64,000 nucleotides of DNA from Bacteroidota bacterium (GTDB taxonomy: Bacteria; Bacteroidota; Bacteroidia; Flavobacteriales; Flavobacteriaceae), in the NCBI GenBank assembly GCA_023446155.1, contig JAEXIT010000004.1, forward strand, positions 62,001-126,000, read 5' to 3'. How positions within the stretch are numbered: position 1 is the stretch's first letter; the number at the start of each line of letters is the position of its first letter. The translations under genes and the position numbers were made by a program. The notes under the pieces are model-generated. The model was given only the letters and a program-made list of their open reading frames with translations, made no database searches and was not told where the DNA came from. Below are positions 17,591 through 25,723 of the stretch, in pieces.

Positions 17591-17840
17591 TCAGAAGTGC
17601 ATGCTGCAATTAATTTCAAATGCGATGTTCACGATTATAAAATTTACAGCCAAGATAAAGAAGAGCTTAATTCGGGGTAGAAGTTGGTGAAATATGAATG
17701 GTTTATAAACGTTAGGGGACTCTTTTTTAAAATTGGAAGTATTCTTTTAATAGTACCGAAGTTTGTTACGATAATTGATTGAAGTAATTTGCAAGCCGCT
17801 AGTAGCGGTTTTGTACAATAGCTGGTGCTTAGTCAACTTG

Positions 17841-17883
17841 ACGTTTTCCTTCACGAAAAACGCTGTCTTTAACAGAAAGTAAT
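17841..17883 (+). repeat. Short dispersed repeat D, copy 1
   Basis: ACGTTTTCCTTCACGAAAAA then CGCTGTCTTTAACAGAAAGT. It is close to 20357-20399 (ACGGTTTTCCCTTC, then AAAAAACAGTATCTTTAACAG). Both copies lie in spacers in front of plus-strand genes. Confidence 0.6.
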
Positions 17884-17886
17884 CTG

Positions 17887-17920
17887 CCCACTGGCTTTAC
17901 TACTGTGTCAAGTCGGTGGG
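17887..17920 (+). repeat. Hairpin in leader, attC-like arm
   Basis: CCCACTGGCTT (17887-17897) pairs with AAGTCGGTGGG (17910-17920), 9 of 11 Watson-Crick and the other two G-T wobble. The right arm runs into ACGTGAGTTGCAATTTTGAC, which aligns with ACGTTATACGACATTTTACA at 16201. Confidence 0.5.
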
Positions 17921-17957
17921 ACGTGAGTTGCAATTTTGACCAAAAAATATAGGACAT

Positions 17958-18581
17958 ATGACTTTGTTGGAATTTATATCTCAAACGACACTTGCTGTTT
18001 CAGCAATCATTGCTACGATACTGATTTATCGTTTCCAATTAAATAAATCAAAAAAGGAACGCACTCTTGAATTTAGCAAACAACATCAAAATCTGGAATT
18101 TTATATACAAGTTTTGTCACCTGTATGGAAAATGTATCTAAAATGGAAATACCTTCCTGAAGAAGAACGCAATAAATATAGAAGAGTTGTAGCCATGGGA
18201 TGGGTTGGATTTGAAAGCCAAAAACCAGAACAAATTTTGAAAAATTGGATTCCTGACTTTCAGTTAAATTCGGATTACAGTAAAGAACATTACATCGAAA
18301 AATTAAACATTAATTCTCAAACGGAACATGAAACACTGACAATATATCTTAAATTCTGGTCTGACCTTTGGCAATCCGTTGAACAAAAATTAATTCAAAA
18401 AAAATTATGCTTAGTATTGGCAAGACAATATAATTACTATCAGGAATTTTTTGCTGAACTTAGACAATACATTAAAAAGCTCAAGGAAACTGAATTTCAA
18501 AACGACCAACTTCCTTTATGGATAGAGTCTACTGAAAAATTAGAAGTTTTTTTTAAAAAAATTGAAGAAAAGTATCAATAA
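17958..18581 (+). CDS. Hypothetical membrane-anchored helical protein
   Basis: A 207-residue protein with one N-terminal membrane helix (about 8-24, SQTTLAVSAIIATILIYRF). A long cytoplasmic helical domain with many aromatic and charged residues follows. The layout resembles the DUF4760-type accessory proteins, but I see no diagnostic motif. It is another single plus-strand gene behind a structured leader in the accessory region. No function can be assigned. Confidence 0.6.
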   Translation: MTLLEFISQTTLAVSAIIATILIYRFQLNKSKKERTLEFSKQHQNLEFYIQVLSPVWKMYLKWKYLPEEERNKYRRVVAMGWVGFESQKPEQILKNWIPDFQLNSDYSKEHYIEKLNINSQTEHETLTIYLKFWSDLWQSVEQKLIQKKLCLVLARQYNYYQEFFAELRQYIKKLKETEFQNDQLPLWIESTEKLEVFFKKIEEKYQ

Positions 18582-18699
18582 AAAACGGCAGTTCATAAGG
18601 TATTACTAAGCGGTACTGAACGGCTTCGATCGAACTTTGTGCTAAATAATACCCTATTTAATGTCGAATTAGTGGTGAGTATTTGTACAGGTTTAATAA

Positions 18700-19413
18700 C
18701 TAGTTTCCAACACTAATACCATTGTTTTCATCAATATAAAAGCCCATAATTCCTGTGGCTCGCATAAATTCTTCTTGTGGGCGGGCGGTAAGCACTACTT
18801 TTTCATTGCTTACAGGATGTGTGAAAACCAACTTCTGAGCATGAAGTAACATAGTATTCATGTCAAATTTTTCAAGCCATATTTTATTTTGCTTGTTGCA
18901 TCCGTGGGGGCGATCACCAATAATTGGATGTAAAATATGAGCCATATGCTTGCGAATCTGATGCATCCTACCGGTTAGCGGAGAAGCTTCCACAAACGAA
19001 TATCGGGAGGTACTGTGTTTCCCCGAAGGGATATCGATGGCTACTTTTGCTAAAGTCTTAATCATTGTTTGTGCTTCCTGTAAAGTACCATTGTCCTTGT
19101 ATAAAGCATAATCGATAAGCTGCTCGTCGGGAGTATAACCTCTTACAATGGCCCAATACTTTTTTTCAACGGTTTTTAGCGTTAACTGTTCCGTAAGATT
19201 TTTATTCACTTCTTTGTCCAATGCAAAAAGCAATATCCCGGAAGTCTTACGATCAATTCGGTGAACCGGATATACTTTTTGATCAATTTGATCCCGCAAT
19301 AGCTGAATTGCAAATTCTGACGCATCTCTTGCAATAGGAGATTGATGAACTAAAAGACCGTGGGGTTTATTGATGGCAACTAAATAATCGTCCTGATAAA
19401 TAATCTCTAACAT
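18700..19413 (-). CDS. truC: RluA-family pseudouridine synthase, TruC type
   Basis: A 237-residue enzyme that isomerises uridine to pseudouridine in RNA; it best fits tRNA pseudouridine-65 synthase TruC. The catalytic motif HRIDRKTSG has Asp54. INKPHGLLVH at the start and LTGRMHQIRKHMAHI with IIGDRPHGCN in the C-terminal half are typical of TruC rather than RluC/RluD. There is no S4 domain. It looks like a core gene placed inside an otherwise accessory stretch. About 120 bp of spacer separates it from the preceding convergent gene. Confidence 0.85.
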   Translation of the reverse strand: MLEIIYQDDYLVAINKPHGLLVHQSPIARDASEFAIQLLRDQIDQKVYPVHRIDRKTSGILLFALDKEVNKNLTEQLTLKTVEKKYWAIVRGYTPDEQLIDYALYKDNGTLQEAQTMIKTLAKVAIDIPSGKHSTSRYSFVEASPLTGRMHQIRKHMAHILHPIIGDRPHGCNKQNKIWLEKFDMNTMLLHAQKLVFTHPVSNEKVVLTARPQEEFMRATGIMGFYIDENNGISVGN

Positions 19414-19850
19414 ATGCAGATATAAAAGCTCCTAAAAGTAAGTGATTTTTTGATACCGACTTAATCGGAGTGTTGTAAATTATTGCGTTATAACTAAAAA
19501 TAAAGCTTACAAAGTTTGTCCGCTAATTGCTCAATAGCATAATCTAAGGCAGTAGTAAAAATCTATTTATGTATATTTGAAAGAAATGTTTATTAATAAT
19601 GTTAAAAAACATTGTAAAATCATACTGGTCTATCAGTTGTGTACAACTTTAGGAAGCCATAGCTAATGAAAGTGTAAAGGGAACAAATCCAAAAAAATGT
19701 TTATTGATCATACGGTAGTCTATCATTCGGCAACCGGAGACGAATTGATTGGAACAGGTGTTAACTATTATGCTTCTTGTAAATTAAAATCGGACATGAA
19801 GTAAATCCGGATTTTGAAAAAAAAAAACAGAGTAAGAAACTATTAATTGA
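19414..19850. other. Spacer with a 35-codon open frame
   Basis: No clear gene. An ATG at 19697 opens 35 codons ending at 19804 (MFIDHTVVYHSATGDELIG and so on). It has protein-like composition but no recognisable family, and could be a gene remnant or a very small protein. The rest is AT-rich and featureless to my reading. Confidence 0.4.
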
Positions 19851-20339
19851 ATGATAAGTATAGGGAATATGAATTCAAAGCAAAGTTTTAGATTATCGGC
19901 AGAAATAAATACATATAATTCGGCATTGCGAATTATAAAATCAAAAGGCTACAAAATATTTCTATATCCAAGCGAAAGCGATGAATTTTTCGGGACATAT
20001 TGGGCAATAAAAGAAAATCGGGATTTTATCGCCGAAGATCCGTTACGACTATTGGGGATCATTACTATTTGGGAAACCAACGGCGATAATTGGAGCGGAT
20101 CAGAACGTCAAAATTTACGTGATGAAATCGCAAGCAAAGCTTTTCCCGATAGTGTTACAGATATCGAAAAATTAAGCGATGAGGACTTCGATATACAGGT
20201 TAAGGACTACAGGCTGTTTTTTGATCGAATGTTCTCGAAAGAAATATTACCTGAAAAGCCAACAAGACAAAAATTTTTTGAAGTAATCAACAACTTTTAT
20301 AAATGGGATTTGGAAGATCTTTACGAATGGGAAAAATAG
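19851..20339 (+). CDS. Hypothetical protein
   Basis: A 162-residue soluble, acidic protein with no recognised family. It has two features that stand out: a hydrophobic core strand (YKIFLYPSESDEFFGTYWAI) and a Trp-rich segment (ITIWETNGDNWSGSE). Two starts are possible: the ATG at 19851 and one at 19869, the latter preceded by a purine-rich AGGG. It sits alone between the TruC gene and a glyoxalase-like gene and is probably the last of the accessory units. Confidence 0.6.
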   Translation: MISIGNMNSKQSFRLSAEINTYNSALRIIKSKGYKIFLYPSESDEFFGTYWAIKENRDFIAEDPLRLLGIITIWETNGDNWSGSERQNLRDEIASKAFPDSVTDIEKLSDEDFDIQVKDYRLFFDRMFSKEILPEKPTRQKFFEVINNFYKWDLEDLYEWEK

Positions 20340-20356
20340 TTTAAATCATTAATGTA

Positions 20357-20399
20357 ACGGTTTTCCCTTCAAAAAACAGTATCTTTAACAGTATAATTG
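20357..20399 (+). repeat. Short dispersed repeat D, copy 2
   Basis: Second copy of the word pair seen at 17841-17883 (ACGGTTTTCCCTTC, then TATCTTTAACAGTATAAT). It lies in the spacer before the glyoxalase-like gene. Confidence 0.55.
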
Positions 20400-20471
20400 C
20401 TCGAAGACGCTGCAATTAACGGCCTTTTGGGTTCTTGTAAAACGCATTATTAATTCCAAATCAATACAATT

Positions 20472-20909
20472 ATGGCACTGATCAACCCTCATATCAACTT
20501 CAATGGTAATGCCGAGGAAGCTTTCGAATTTTATAGAGCTGCTTTTGGTGGTGAGTTTTCAAATATCGTCCGTTTTAAAGATTTTAAAAACCCGGAATTC
20601 AAAATAAGCAAAAGCGAAGAGAATAAGATCATGCATATCGCATTGCCCATCGGTAAAAGCAATGTGCTAATCGGAAACGATGTTCCGGAGTTTTTAGGAA
20701 AGGTCAATGAAAATGAAAACAGAAGTAAAATTTCAATTAGCGCCGAAAGTAAAGCAGAAGCCGATCAGTTATTCCATAGTCTTTCCGCTGGTGGTACGAT
20801 TGAAATGCCTGTTTCGGATAGTCCATGGGGTTCCTATTTTGGGATGTTTAGAGATAAATACGGAATCGAATGGATTATCGATTTTAATCCAAATTCTAAC
20901 AAAAAGTAA
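20472..20909 (+). CDS. VOC-superfamily protein, PhnB-like
   Basis: A 145-residue protein of the vicinal oxygen chelate (glyoxalase/bleomycin resistance) fold. The start INPHINFNGNAEEAFEFYRAAF and the end SPWGSYFGMFRDKYGIEWIIDF are diagnostic of the PhnB-like subfamily. Members often lack known catalysis; a metal-dependent role on small molecules is possible. It is cytoplasmic, full length and not obviously in an operon. It marks the return to ordinary chromosomal gene content. Confidence 0.87.
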   Translation: MALINPHINFNGNAEEAFEFYRAAFGGEFSNIVRFKDFKNPEFKISKSEENKIMHIALPIGKSNVLIGNDVPEFLGKVNENENRSKISISAESKAEADQLFHSLSAGGTIEMPVSDSPWGSYFGMFRDKYGIEWIIDFNPNSNKK

Positions 20910-21082
20910 ATACGCTTCCAATCTACAGCATATAAATGGAGTGCATTCTCAATGTGGTCAGTTCTAAAACATATAAAGAATCACGGTTCCATACTATTCG
21001 AATCTATTCAGGTTCGTTTGTGAAACGGATGTTAAATAAACCGCTGTCTTTTCGATTCCCACCATCGGAGCTGTATTTATAC

Positions 21083-21090
21083 TATCTTTG
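21083..21090 (+). promoter_or_regulatory. Promoter -7 element
   Basis: TATCTTTG, an exact TAnnTTTG match, 25 bp before the ATG at 21115. Its last three bases form the TTG that could be mistaken for an upstream start codon of the lipoprotein gene. A -33 TTG is not evident. Confidence 0.55.
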
Positions 21091-21114
21091 AAAGAAATAC
21101 GAATTCACGCGGTT

Positions 21115-21996
21115 ATGAAAACGATCAAAACGACTTTTTTCCTGATAAGTCTAACCCTTCTTTTTTGTTGTACCACCAAAAAAGAGCTACCGGTTTTGTT
21201 TCAACTCCCTAAAAAATTAAAAGAAGTGTCGGGTATCACAACTTCCGATAACGGTAAAAGGCTGTGGGTAATCGAGGATAGCGGTAATGAAAATAAAGTG
21301 TATCAGTTGGATCGGGAAGGAGCAATCCAACATACGCTAACGGTTGGGAACGCGACGAATACCGATTGGGAAGATCTGACAATGGACGCGCATAAAAATA
21401 TGTATATCGGCGATTTTGGAAATAACGATAACACCCGTAAAGACCTGGTAATTTATAAAGTCAATGCGGCCGATTTAGGACAATCGGATGCTAATTCCAG
21501 TGCGAGTATTCATTTTTATTACCCGGAACAAAAAGCATTTCCACCTAAAAAAACGGAATTATGGTACGATGTGGAAGGTTTCTTTATCTGGAAGGACAAT
21601 TTCTACCTGTTTACCAAAAACCGTAGCAAAGGATTCGACGGAACGACCTTTTTATATCGCGTGCCAAATAAAGCCGGGAATCATAAAGCCCAATTGTTAG
21701 GTTCGTTTAAAACCTGCGATATCTATAACCACTGTGCGGTTACCAGCGCGGCAATTAGCCCCGATGGCAAACACGTGGTACTGTTGAGTCATACCAAGGT
21801 GTGGCTGTTCGAAGATTTTAAAAACGACGATTTCTTTAACGGTAAAGTCAGCCGACTGGAATTGAATCATATGTCGCAAAAAGAAGCCATTACCTTTACG
21901 GATAATAGTACTTTGATCATCGCGGATGAAAGAGTCAAGAAAAACGGAGGGAAGGTGTATGAGGTTGCTTTAAAGACGTTAAAAACCAAATCCTAA
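21115..21996 (+). CDS. SdiA-regulated-like beta-propeller lipoprotein
   Basis: A 293-residue envelope lipoprotein with signal peptide MKTIKTTFFLISLTLLFC and a Cys-Cys lipobox (LLFCC). The mature part begins KELPVLFQLPKKLKEVSGI. It then shows LWVIEDSGNENKVYQLD and DWEDLTMDAHKNMYIGDFGN, a pattern of SdiA-regulated/phytase-like propellers. The ATG at 21115 is preferred: the in-frame TTG at 21088 lies inside the promoter element. The gene converges on the large metallophosphoesterase gene and overlaps its end by 18 nt. Confidence 0.75.
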   Translation: MKTIKTTFFLISLTLLFCCTTKKELPVLFQLPKKLKEVSGITTSDNGKRLWVIEDSGNENKVYQLDREGAIQHTLTVGNATNTDWEDLTMDAHKNMYIGDFGNNDNTRKDLVIYKVNAADLGQSDANSSASIHFYYPEQKAFPPKKTELWYDVEGFFIWKDNFYLFTKNRSKGFDGTTFLYRVPNKAGNHKAQLLGSFKTCDIYNHCAVTSAAISPDGKHVVLLSHTKVWLFEDFKNDDFFNGKVSRLELNHMSQKEAITFTDNSTLIIADERVKKNGGKVYEVALKTLKTKS

Positions 21997-24900
21997 TCCA
22001 AAGGCGATCCGACCGTCTTCGGTGCTTCTAAAATAGGTTATACGTGCAGTGATCACATTTAAACCGTTTAACCATAAACCGCCGCCATAGGAGTTGTGCC
22101 ATTTTTGAGAATCCTGACCGTCTAACCATACCCGGCCGTAATCAAATCCGCCAATCATACCGAAAGTCATCGGGATAATACTTTTACGGATCTTGCCAAG
22201 TGTAAGGCGTACATCCGAACTTTGATAGAAGGCCTGTTTTCCTAAAAAGCGTTCGTTTCGGAAACCGCGAATATCATGATCACCACCAATGGTCGCACCT
22301 TGGTAAAATTCAAAATTGTTGTTTAGTAAAAGTTTACCTTTTACTATCGTAGCCAATACCAGATTGCCTTTCGGATCGATTTTATGATTAAAATTAAGTT
22401 TGCTTTCGATATACGGGAAATTGCGGTTGCTGTCGGAAAGGTTCATCTTCCAGCTTCCCAGAATCGAAAAGCCCATACCCATAGTAGGTAGCGACGGATT
22501 GTCGTAATTTTCAAAACTGTATTTAAAGTTCAGTCCGGCAAATTGCAGGTTTTCGAATACTTTCGGATTGATCACTCCTGGAATATTGATAAAACGGTTT
22601 TGGGTGTCTTCCACTTCGATATTCTCAAAAGTGGCTTCAATTTGCATATCGCTGCCGTTTCGGCCGATTTTGCGTAAGGCCGGTGCCGCTTTATACGATT
22701 GGATGCGAACACGGTTGTAATCCATTCCCAAGGTTTCGTCCTGGTTTTCGGTTTCATTACCGTACCCGAAATGATTGATCGCGAAATTCGGACTGGTAAA
22801 ACGCGCTTCAAATTCGAATTGCCAGTCACCAATGACTTTGGTTACCACAGTATTATAGGTGAGTTCAAAACCATGGGTCGCAAAATAATAATTGGCCTTA
22901 AAGCCGTGCATACTCGAATAGGGCGCACGGTTAAATCCGTTTACCGTATACGAACCAACCATACCCAGTTTAAAACCGTCGTCCGGGTTGTAACCAATTG
23001 TCGGCAGACTGTTAAAAGCGTTGTATTTTGGTTTTTTGTAATCGTAGGAGTTGATTTCGTAATCGTCGGTCAGGAATTTACGGGTCTTGCTATCGAGCGA
23101 ATAGGTGTTTTCTTTCGATTTAAAATCGTAAACAATGACTTTTTTTCCATTTTCAACAGTATAGGTATCGTGATTCTGACCACCTAACAATCGGATTTTG
23201 ATCCTGGATTTTCCGTTGCCTTTTACTTCAAACTGATCATCGTCATTTAGTCCGTAAATCCAGATTTCTTTGGTTTCACTATCCGGATAGGTTTTGGAAC
23301 TTACCAACTCTTCACCGCTATTTTTTAAGCGGATGTTGGAAACCGTTACAGATCCGTTTTGACTTCGGTCGATTATAAATTTGTCTTTTTTGTCCGTACC
23401 AACAACCAATACGGTTTTGTGAAGTACTTTATAATATTCGGAGGCATACTGTTCCAAATGTGTTTTTCGGACTTTTAATTTCTTTTTGATGTCTTCGATA
23501 GTCGCACCTTTTACTTCGTCCGGTAAATTGGAAAAGGCGTTGTCGATGATCGTATCGGTCAGATTGTCGTGAATATACCGTGCCTGTGCTATCCAGTCGC
23601 TTTCGGAGGCATTGGCCGCAAAAGCAAGATCCATCGGATACGGCTCCATATTAAACCATTTCACACTGCGGATGTTCTCGCTATAGCCTTGCATATGACG
23701 TAAAGCCGGAACGCGCATCAATGGGGATAATAAAGCACCATCGTATTTGCTAAAAGCCTGGTCGCGATCTCTTGGAATCGGTCGGTAAACAATGTTGTTG
23801 CCTTCTTTGTTTTCGGCCCATCGCCATTGATCACTGTGACGATCCCAATCGCCGATTAACATATCAAATAAGCGCGCTTTGATATATTCCGTTTCGTTGA
23901 TTTTGTATTTCTCGTCTTTTTTTAGATTTTTCAGAACATCATCGGTGCCTACAATGGCATCTGCCTGACCAAAACTTTCCAGGTCCGTATGGCCGTCGCT
24001 CGGGCGTTCTTCCACCATATACAGTTCGTCGCCAAAACGATCGTTAAATGCACCCAATGCAGCTTGCTTCGGGATATAATACAATTTCGGATTGGTATAG
24101 CTAACGCCTACGGGCTGGGCTAGGTTGCCAACCATAAATGGGATATACGGATGGGAGGAGGTGTAGAAGTCCAAAAGGAAATTTTCAGCAAAGGTGTCCT
24201 CGAATTCGTTTTCGATAAATTGATCTTTAAAAGCTACGGATTGCAAGAACCGCGAAGCACTCTTTTTTAGGGCTCGCATGACGAACTCTTTTCCGTTTTT
24301 GTCTTTTAAACGCAAGGATTTGGATTGATGACCACCGCCGGCACGTACCGGTTGTAATCCTCCCATAAGTGTGTCGAGTGTTGCTGTTGGAGCAGCAATT
24401 GGCATACTGTAGTATTTGCGGTAGTGTTCGCCCCATAAAAAACGATAAAAGCCATTTTTGTCGGTCATCTTTTCCGAATAAATGGAGGCTTTGGTTACAG
24501 CCGGAAATGTATCCGGGTAGGAAGCCGGGTGTGCTTCTGTTTCCGGTTTGATGATGGTTTGACGGTATAAAATCGTATTGTTTTTGTCGAAAAAAGTTAG
24601 GGCTACCGAACCGTCGGTGTCAAAATCCAGTCGGGCAAAACCATTGTCACCATAGGAAAAGTCGTTAGGGAAGATGCTTCGTGCCGCTTCTCTTTTAGAC
24701 CCGGAACCGCTGATAATTTGTTTGATGTTGTCGTGTTCGATATATTGTAAGTTGTGATCGTGACCGGAAACGACTACAATATTGTCTTCGCCTTGAATCA
24801 GGGTTTTGATTCTTTTGGTCAAAGCGGTATATTGTTTGTTCTGAATGTCTTGCGGACTAATACCGGAGGTTTTTCGGATTAGGTTGATCAGCGAACCGAC

Positions 24901-25698
24901 AAAAGGGAGCGGAATGTCTTTTTCCAGCGGAAACAGTTCTTTTCGAAGGGAAAATTGCCCGCCGTGGGAACCATTGCTCATCAGTGGATGGTGAATCGCT
25001 AAAACGATGGTTTTATCCTGGTTTTTATTGATAAGACTTTCGAGTTCTTCGAAAAAATCTTCCCGGGTTTTGATGTTGCAGTTGTCGTTTATCGTGGGGT
25101 GTTGATCCCAATCTTCCAGATACCATTCGCTGTCGATCGTGATCATCGTGATACGATCATTCAATTTAATAGCGTCTATAGCGCAGCCTTTTCGGGGTAG
25201 AAAGGCTTTTTTGTCTTTTAATTGATCCACGACGTATTTTTCCTGACGCTCCAGTCCTTTTACACCGCTGTACCAATCGTGGTTCCCCGGAATAAAAATA
25301 GTTTTACCGGGAAATAATCTCCCCATTTGGATCTGATTGTCGAGCTTTTGTCGGGCCAGTTGTTGGGCGGCTTCATTTTTCGAATCGGGAAAACCGTACG
25401 GATAAATATTGTCTCCCAAAAATAATAAGGTGCTGTTCTTTCCGGCACTTTTTAATTGGGCTTCCAGGGTTCTAAGCGTTTGCTGACCATTACTTTCATC
25501 GGAATTTCCGGCATCACCCACCAAATACAACTGATAGTCGCTCTTGGTGTTTGTTGCCTGACTGTCAATAGGATTTGATCTATTTTTACCCGTCTGAATG
25601 GTGTGGGTGGCACAGGATTGGAATAATAAAATAAACAATACATACTGAAACAGTATATAATTACGTTTCTTATCAATACTTAACCAAAACAATTTCAT
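21979..25698 (-). CDS. Lipoprotein with metallophosphatase, kinase-like middle region and C-terminal outer-membrane beta-barrel
   Basis: A 1239-residue predicted outer-membrane lipoprotein (lipobox Cys29 in LLFQSC). Residues 55-385 form a calcineurin-like metallophosphatase with complete metal motifs: GDAGN (61), GDNIYPYG (95), GNHDW (138), HHPL (236), SGHDHN (311). Residues about 440-720 contain LIGDWDRHSDQW (614) and PIPRDRDQAF (641), reminiscent of the catalytic and metal-binding loops of HipA/CotH/Fam20-type atypical kinases; this is my inference. From about 895 to the C-terminal Phe the sequence resembles a BamA/surface-antigen barrel (YNPDDGFKLG, DHDIRGFRNERF, FGLGFGF). The start is only 25 bp from the divergent HD gene. 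Confidence 0.8.
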   Translation of the reverse strand: MKLFWLSIDKKRNYILFQYVLFILLFQSCATHTIQTGKNRSNPIDSQATNTKSDYQLYLVGDAGNSDESNGQQTLRTLEAQLKSAGKNSTLLFLGDNIYPYGFPDSKNEAAQQLARQKLDNQIQMGRLFPGKTIFIPGNHDWYSGVKGLERQEKYVVDQLKDKKAFLPRKGCAIDAIKLNDRITMITIDSEWYLEDWDQHPTINDNCNIKTREDFFEELESLINKNQDKTIVLAIHHPLMSNGSHGGQFSLRKELFPLEKDIPLPFVGSLINLIRKTSGISPQDIQNKQYTALTKRIKTLIQGEDNIVVVSGHDHNLQYIEHDNIKQIISGSGSKREAARSIFPNDFSYGDNGFARLDFDTDGSVALTFFDKNNTILYRQTIIKPETEAHPASYPDTFPAVTKASIYSEKMTDKNGFYRFLWGEHYRKYYSMPIAAPTATLDTLMGGLQPVRAGGGHQSKSLRLKDKNGKEFVMRALKKSASRFLQSVAFKDQFIENEFEDTFAENFLLDFYTSSHPYIPFMVGNLAQPVGVSYTNPKLYYIPKQAALGAFNDRFGDELYMVEERPSDGHTDLESFGQADAIVGTDDVLKNLKKDEKYKINETEYIKARLFDMLIGDWDRHSDQWRWAENKEGNNIVYRPIPRDRDQAFSKYDGALLSPLMRVPALRHMQGYSENIRSVKWFNMEPYPMDLAFAANASESDWIAQARYIHDNLTDTIIDNAFSNLPDEVKGATIEDIKKKLKVRKTHLEQYASEYYKVLHKTVLVVGTDKKDKFIIDRSQNGSVTVSNIRLKNSGEELVSSKTYPDSETKEIWIYGLNDDDQFEVKGNGKSRIKIRLLGGQNHDTYTVENGKKVIVYDFKSKENTYSLDSKTRKFLTDDYEINSYDYKKPKYNAFNSLPTIGYNPDDGFKLGMVGSYTVNGFNRAPYSSMHGFKANYYFATHGFELTYNTVVTKVIGDWQFEFEARFTSPNFAINHFGYGNETENQDETLGMDYNRVRIQSYKAAPALRKIGRNGSDMQIEATFENIEVEDTQNRFINIPGVINPKVFENLQFAGLNFKYSFENYDNPSLPTMGMGFSILGSWKMNLSDSNRNFPYIESKLNFNHKIDPKGNLVLATIVKGKLLLNNNFEFYQGATIGGDHDIRGFRNERFLGKQAFYQSSDVRLTLGKIRKSIIPMTFGMIGGFDYGRVWLDGQDSQKWHNSYGGGLWLNGLNVITARITYFRSTEDGRIAFGLGFGF

Positions 25699-25723
25699 AA
25701 TTTAGAGGGATAAAAATTGGCTT

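Larger units (their letters stand above)
17458..17957. other. Spacer with repeats and possible gene remnant
   Basis: Holds dispersed repeat copy C (17505-17590). Next is an open stretch that reads NFKCDVHDYKIYSQDKEEL up to TAG at 17679, with the same frame continuing afterwards to about 17780 (a possible decayed gene). Then come repeat D1 (17841-17883) and the hairpin CCCACTGGCTT / AAGTCGGTGGG (17887-17920). Confidence 0.5.

Noticed and set aside
7815..21000. Genomic island integrated at the 3' end of tRNA-Ser
   Set aside because: No tyrosine or serine recombinase and no second copy of the tRNA 3' end (GGTTCGAATCCCTC...) was found at the far side; the terminator after the tRNA is intact.
21088..21114. 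TTG start of the SdiA-regulated-like lipoprotein
   Set aside because: The TTG is the end of the TATCTTTG promoter element and would put a charged stretch before the signal peptide.
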